A stretch of 64,000 nucleotides of DNA from CBDFMR01 sp965249765 (GTDB taxonomy: Bacteria > Bacteroidota > Bacteroidia > Chitinophagales > Saprospiraceae). Below, piece by piece: positions 60,396-64,000 of the stretch. The stretch's first letter is position 1. The number at the start of each line of letters is the position of its first letter. The notes beneath the pieces are model-generated. The model was not told the DNA's origin. It did not search any database and saw only the letters and a program-made list of their open reading frames with translations. The position numbers and the translations under genes are program-made. Location of the stretch: the NCBI GenBank assembly GCA_965249765.1, contig CBDFMR010000003.1, positions 62,001-126,000 of the forward strand. Direction: 5' to 3'.

Positions 60396-62915
60396 ATGAC
60401 AAAAAACCTACTCATAGTAGAGTCCCCGGCCAAAGCAAAAACCATCGAAAAATACCTCGGTGGTGATTTTATTGTTAAGTCTAGCTATGGTCACATTAGG
60501 GACCTAGACAAAGGAAAAAAAGGCGTAGACATAGAGAATGGATTTGTTCCTAACTATGTTGTATCAACAGAAAAGCAAAAGGTGGTCAAGGAGCTAAAGT
60601 CCCATGCCAAGAAGGTCTCAGAGGTATGGTTGGCAACGGATGAAGATCGGGAGGGAGAAGCTATTTCATGGCATTTATGCAAGGTGCTAGACCTAGATGA
60701 AACTACAACCAAGCGTATCGTATTTAGAGAAATTACAAAGCCGGCTATCTTAAGTGCTGTAGAGAATCCTCGCAATGTGGATATTAATCTTGTTGAAGCC
60801 CAACAGGCAAGACGAATTCTTGATCGCTTAGTAGGATTTGAATTGTCAGAAATATTATGGCGCAAAGTAAAAGGTAAATTATCAGCAGGTAGGGTACAAT
60901 CAGTTGCGGTAAAGTTGGTTGTTGACAAAGAAAGAGAAATCAATTCTTTTACTGTAGATTCCTTTTTTAAGCTCAGTGCCATCTTCAAGGTGAAGAACGA
61001 ACGAGGAGAGCTTGTAGATCTCGTAGCAGATCTCGCCACCAAAATAATGGATGAAGAGGTTGCGAAGTCCATTCTTGAGGAATGTAAAGATGGAAACTTT
61101 TTTATCGGGGATATAACTCTAAAACCTGCCAAGAAAAAACCATCGGCACCATTTACAACATCTACATTACAACAAGACGCAAGTAGAAAATTGGGCTTCA
61201 ATGTAAGACGTACGATGTCTACAGCACAGAAGCTTTATGAGCAAGGATTCATCTCCTATATGAGGACCGATTCTGTACATCTGAGTGATACAGCAATTAA
61301 GGCTATAGTTGATGAAATTACATCTAGCTTCGGTGAGAAATACAGCGAAATCAGAACCTATAAATCAAAATCAAGTGGTGCTCAAGAAGCTCACGAAGCG
61401 ATAAGACCTACGTACTTTCAGAGAAGGAACGTATCAGGTGAGGGTGATCAACAGAAACTTTATGATCTGATATGGAAGAGAACGGTAGCTTCACAAATGC
61501 CCGATGCGGAGCTGGAAAAGACTCAAGTAAGGATCGAGAATAGCAATTATAAGGATGGATACTTCAAAGCAGAAGGAGAGGTATTGATCTTTGATGGTTT
61601 CCTCAAGATTTATTTGGAATCCTCGGATGAGGAGGATAATGGTGAGGCAAAAGGCATTTTACCTCCACTGAAAGTAGGCCAAGACCTGAAACTTGCTAAT
61701 CTTGAAGCCAAAGAAAGATTTACCAAGCCCCCTGCGAGATATACTGAAGCAGGACTGGTGAAGAAACTCGAAGAGCTGGGAATTGGTCGTCCTTCTACCT
61801 ATGCTCCCACGATTAGTAAAATAATGGATCCTGCCAGAGGATATGTGACAAGAGAAAGTAGAGATGGGTGGGAAAGAGAGTATAAAATTGTTGAACTACG
61901 TGATAGTGTCATCTCTGCAAGAACAGAGACCGAAATAACTGGATCTACCTCTAAGCGTTTGTATCCTAGTGATATAGGTATGATTGTTACCGATTTCTTG
62001 TCTCAGCATTTTGAGTCGGTCATGAATTATGACTTCACAGCTAAGGTTGAGAAACGACTCGACAACATTGCCTCAGGTGAGGAGCAATGGAAGATGATGC
62101 TCAATGACTTCTATCCGGACTTTCATGCCACAGTCGAGAAGACGATTGCTGATGCAGATAGAGCCAAAGGAACTCGAGAACTCGGTAAAGATCCTGAATC
62201 TGGACATACGGTTCTTGCTCAGATTACTAGATACGGACCGGTGATTCAGATTGGCACTGTAGAAGAAGTTGGCGAGGAAGGCAAACCAAGATTTGCTAAT
62301 CTCAGGCAAGGACAATCTCTTGAGACCATCTCCTATGAAGAGGCCATGGATCTCTTTCAACTGCCAAAGACCATTGGTCAGTACGAAGAAAAAGATGTAG
62401 AGATCAACATTGGACGGTTTGGCCCTTACGTAAAATTTGATGAAAAATTTATCTCAATCCCCAAGGGAAGAGATGTAATGGAAGTGGAGCTCGATGAGGC
62501 CATCGATCTAATCGAACAAAAGCGAAAAGAAGATGCCCCGATTGCGACATTTGATGGATTGCCTGTGACCAGAGGAAAAGGAAGGTTTGGTCCTTTTCTT
62601 AAATGGAATGAGTGGTTTGTTAATATTCCTAGACGAATAGATCCTGAGCAGATTACATCTGATGAAATTGTAGAGTTGCTAGAAAAAAAGAAAGAAAAAG
62701 AAGCCAATCGCTACATTCAGCGATGGGAGAAGGAAAAAATTTCTATCGAAAATGCCAGATGGGGCCCGATCATTAAGAAAGGAAGAAAGATATTTAAATT
62801 GCCTCTGGTAGATGGTAAAAAACCAGAAGTTGATTTGCTTAAGACACTTAGCCTTGATGATGTAAAAGCAATCATAGATGGTGAGGTACCCAAGGCACTC
62901 AACGGGAAGAGCTAG
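60396..62915 (+). CDS. topA: DNA topoisomerase I
   Basis: An 839-residue type IA topoisomerase relaxing negative supercoils. The TOPRIM domain opens LLIVESPAKAKTIEKYLGGD and carries WLATDEDREGEAISWHL. The catalytic Tyr is in QGFISYMRTDS, and RVQSVAVKLVVDKERE and GIGRPSTYAPTISKIM are conserved. Instead of zinc fingers, the C-terminus has about four topoisomerase C-terminal repeats (GRFGPYVKF, GRFGPFLKWNEWFVNIP, ARWGPIIKKG), as usual in Bacteroidota. Full length. It converges on lpxB with 3 bp between stops. Confidence 0.97.
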   Translation: MTKNLLIVESPAKAKTIEKYLGGDFIVKSSYGHIRDLDKGKKGVDIENGFVPNYVVSTEKQKVVKELKSHAKKVSEVWLATDEDREGEAISWHLCKVLDLDETTTKRIVFREITKPAILSAVENPRNVDINLVEAQQARRILDRLVGFELSEILWRKVKGKLSAGRVQSVAVKLVVDKEREINSFTVDSFFKLSAIFKVKNERGELVDLVADLATKIMDEEVAKSILEECKDGNFFIGDITLKPAKKKPSAPFTTSTLQQDASRKLGFNVRRTMSTAQKLYEQGFISYMRTDSVHLSDTAIKAIVDEITSSFGEKYSEIRTYKSKSSGAQEAHEAIRPTYFQRRNVSGEGDQQKLYDLIWKRTVASQMPDAELEKTQVRIENSNYKDGYFKAEGEVLIFDGFLKIYLESSDEEDNGEAKGILPPLKVGQDLKLANLEAKERFTKPPARYTEAGLVKKLEELGIGRPSTYAPTISKIMDPARGYVTRESRDGWEREYKIVELRDSVISARTETEITGSTSKRLYPSDIGMIVTDFLSQHFESVMNYDFTAKVEKRLDNIASGEEQWKMMLNDFYPDFHATVEKTIADADRAKGTRELGKDPESGHTVLAQITRYGPVIQIGTVEEVGEEGKPRFANLRQGQSLETISYEEAMDLFQLPKTIGQYEEKDVEINIGRFGPYVKFDEKFISIPKGRDVMEVELDEAIDLIEQKRKEDAPIATFDGLPVTRGKGRFGPFLKWNEWFVNIPRRIDPEQITSDEIVELLEKKKEKEANRYIQRWEKEKISIENARWGPIIKKGRKIFKLPLVDGKKPEVDLLKTLSLDDVKAIIDGEVPKALNGKS

Positions 62916-62918
62916 TTA

Positions 62919-63998
62919 CTATATCTGAGATATGATGTGAGCGGCCTTGGAAGAAGCGCCTCCCTCACCCAATCTTTCCCTTAGTTGAGAATACTTTGTC
63001 TTAATCATCGAATTCTTTTCTGTACGTAATAATTCTAGTTCTCTTATTAGATTTTCAGAAGTGAGCTCTTCTTGGATCAACTCTTTGACCACTTCATCAT
63101 TCATAATTAGGTTTACAAGGGAGATATAGGGTACGCTGACTAGTTTCTTGGCCAACCAAAATGATACGCCATTTCCTCGATAGGTGACTACTTGAGGAAC
63201 TCCATGTAGGGCAGTCTCCAGTGTTGCAGTCCCAGAGCTTACAGCGGCAAGATCTGAATTACTCAATATATTATATGTATCATCCAGATTCAATTCTACG
63301 TTCTCTGGTATATCAGCTATACAATCGTAAAATTCCATTCCTAGATTTTGGGTACCGGCAATGGAAAATCGCCAGTCTTTCTTTTTTTTGGCGACTTCCA
63401 TCATGATAGGGAGGATTCTCTCTACTTCCTGACGACGACTTCCGGGTAAGAGGGCGATGTGAGGTGTTTCTGTCGGATAGGGATCGTCTTCTTTTTCGTC
63501 GATGATATCTACGAGGGGATGTCCCACAAAGTGTGATGACATCTCATGTCCAGCAAAAAACTTCTTTTCAAATGGTAAAATGACTATCAGCTCGTCGACA
63601 TTTTCTTTAAGAACTTTGACTCGAGATTCATGCCATGCCCATAATTGTGGAGCAATGTAATAGACCACGTTGAATCCATGTTTTTTAGCCCATTTTGCCA
63701 TTCGTAAATTGAACCCTGGATAGTCTATCAATACAACTGTGTCAGGATTGAACTCAAGTATATCCTTTTTACATTCTTTGAAATTTGATAGTATCGATTT
63801 GATGTTTTTAGCAACCTCAACAAATCCCATAAAGGCAAGATCCTTGTAATGCTTAACTATATCCACCCTGGCGGCACGCATCAAGTCTCCCCCCCAACCA
63901 CGGATTTGACAAGGATGATGCTCAAGTAAGGCTGCAGCAAGGTGTGATCCATGAAGGTCACCAGAGGCTTCGCCTGATATGAAGTAGTACTTTTTCAT
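62919..63998 (-). CDS. lpxB: Lipid-A-disaccharide synthase
   Basis: 359 residues, a GT19 glycosyltransferase joining UDP-diacylglucosamine and lipid X in lipid A synthesis at the inner membrane. The N-terminus YYFISGEASGDLHGSHLAAA is the family hallmark and supports ATG 63998, two bases from the window end. YYIAPQLWAWHESRVKVLKE, FVGHPLVD, LLPGSRRQEV and SGTATLETALHGVPQV (UDP-sugar site) follow. The gene is complete, at a normal or slightly short length. The upstream promoter is outside the window. Confidence 0.95.
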   Translation of the reverse strand: MKKYYFISGEASGDLHGSHLAAALLEHHPCQIRGWGGDLMRAARVDIVKHYKDLAFMGFVEVAKNIKSILSNFKECKKDILEFNPDTVVLIDYPGFNLRMAKWAKKHGFNVVYYIAPQLWAWHESRVKVLKENVDELIVILPFEKKFFAGHEMSSHFVGHPLVDIIDEKEDDPYPTETPHIALLPGSRRQEVERILPIMMEVAKKKKDWRFSIAGTQNLGMEFYDCIADIPENVELNLDDTYNILSNSDLAAVSSGTATLETALHGVPQVVTYRGNGVSFWLAKKLVSVPYISLVNLIMNDEVVKELIQEELTSENLIRELELLRTEKNSMIKTKYSQLRERLGEGGASSKAAHIISQI

Positions 63999-64000
63999 CA

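Noticed and set aside
60554..61201. 215-residue open frame on the minus strand inside topA
   Set aside because: Antisense to a fully convincing topA; Ser/Thr-rich composition is that of a shadow frame.
1..64000. tRNA and rRNA genes
   Set aside because: I looked for T-loop-like words and cloverleaf pairs and found none convincing. A tRNA search program could still find one I missed.

Overview
The window looks like a Bacteroidota chromosome, probably of the Saprospirales/Chitinophagales type. The evidence is an exported metalloprotease with SprB-type repeats and a Por-type (type IX secretion) C-terminal sorting domain, a DUF6794-type protein, AT-rich gaps with TAnnTTTG-like -7 boxes, and Bacteroidota variants of housekeeping genes such as a topA with glycine-rich C-terminal repeats. 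The genus is inference only.

Positions 1-5.7 kb are accessory DNA: a GmrSD-like (DUF262/DUF1524) restriction gene cut by the window start, a zinc-motif partner, a 1.2 kb non-coding stretch with a large nested inverted repeat, a DUF6943-type gene usually seen in Bacteroidota conjugative elements, and an uncharacterised 267-aa gene. Positions 5.7-12.9 kb are an insertion-sequence pile-up. An IS110-type transposase gene is split by an ISAs1-type element with a 9-bp target duplication. Two near-identical IS66-type copies follow in tandem. The second is fused to a truncated second copy of the same ISAs1-type element.

Positions 14.0-21.3 kb return to housekeeping genes: tdk, then purH, coaX, an outer-membrane protein and a TPR protein in one tight run, then a paralogous TPR lipoprotein. 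Positions 21.3-25.5 kb are again unstable: a decayed gene, a transposase remnant, an IS5-type element overlapping the 3' end of a SnoaL-like/hydrolase fusion gene, a Crp-family regulator and the 5' part of a group II intron without its reverse transcriptase.

Positions 25.6-47.1 kb form a nitrate-respiration island. A three-cysteine Rrf2 regulator precedes molybdenum-cofactor genes (moeB-rhodanese, moaC, mobA fusion, moeA, moaA, a TauE/SafE permease, moaD, moaE). A roughly 14 kb minus-strand gene run follows. In transcription order it encodes a dihaem cytochrome c, NarG, a duplicated-repeat lipoprotein, the RIC iron-sulfur repair protein, NarH, NarJ, NarI, a small membrane protein, two NarK-type transporters, a cysteine-free AhpD-like protein and a haemerythrin-domain protein. 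Together these could make the cofactor, import nitrate and export nitrite, reduce nitrate at the membrane, and repair nitrosative damage.

Positions 47.2-64 kb hold an IS1634-type remnant, mnmE preceded by a 7-bp tandem repeat, a VWA membrane protein, an exported conserved protein, the SprB-repeat metalloprotease, small conserved genes, topA and lpxB. The best candidate for something poorly described is the lipoprotein between narG and the RIC gene. It is built from two copies of a roughly 150-residue block made of short 'D-V/I-K-A/G-I/L' units.
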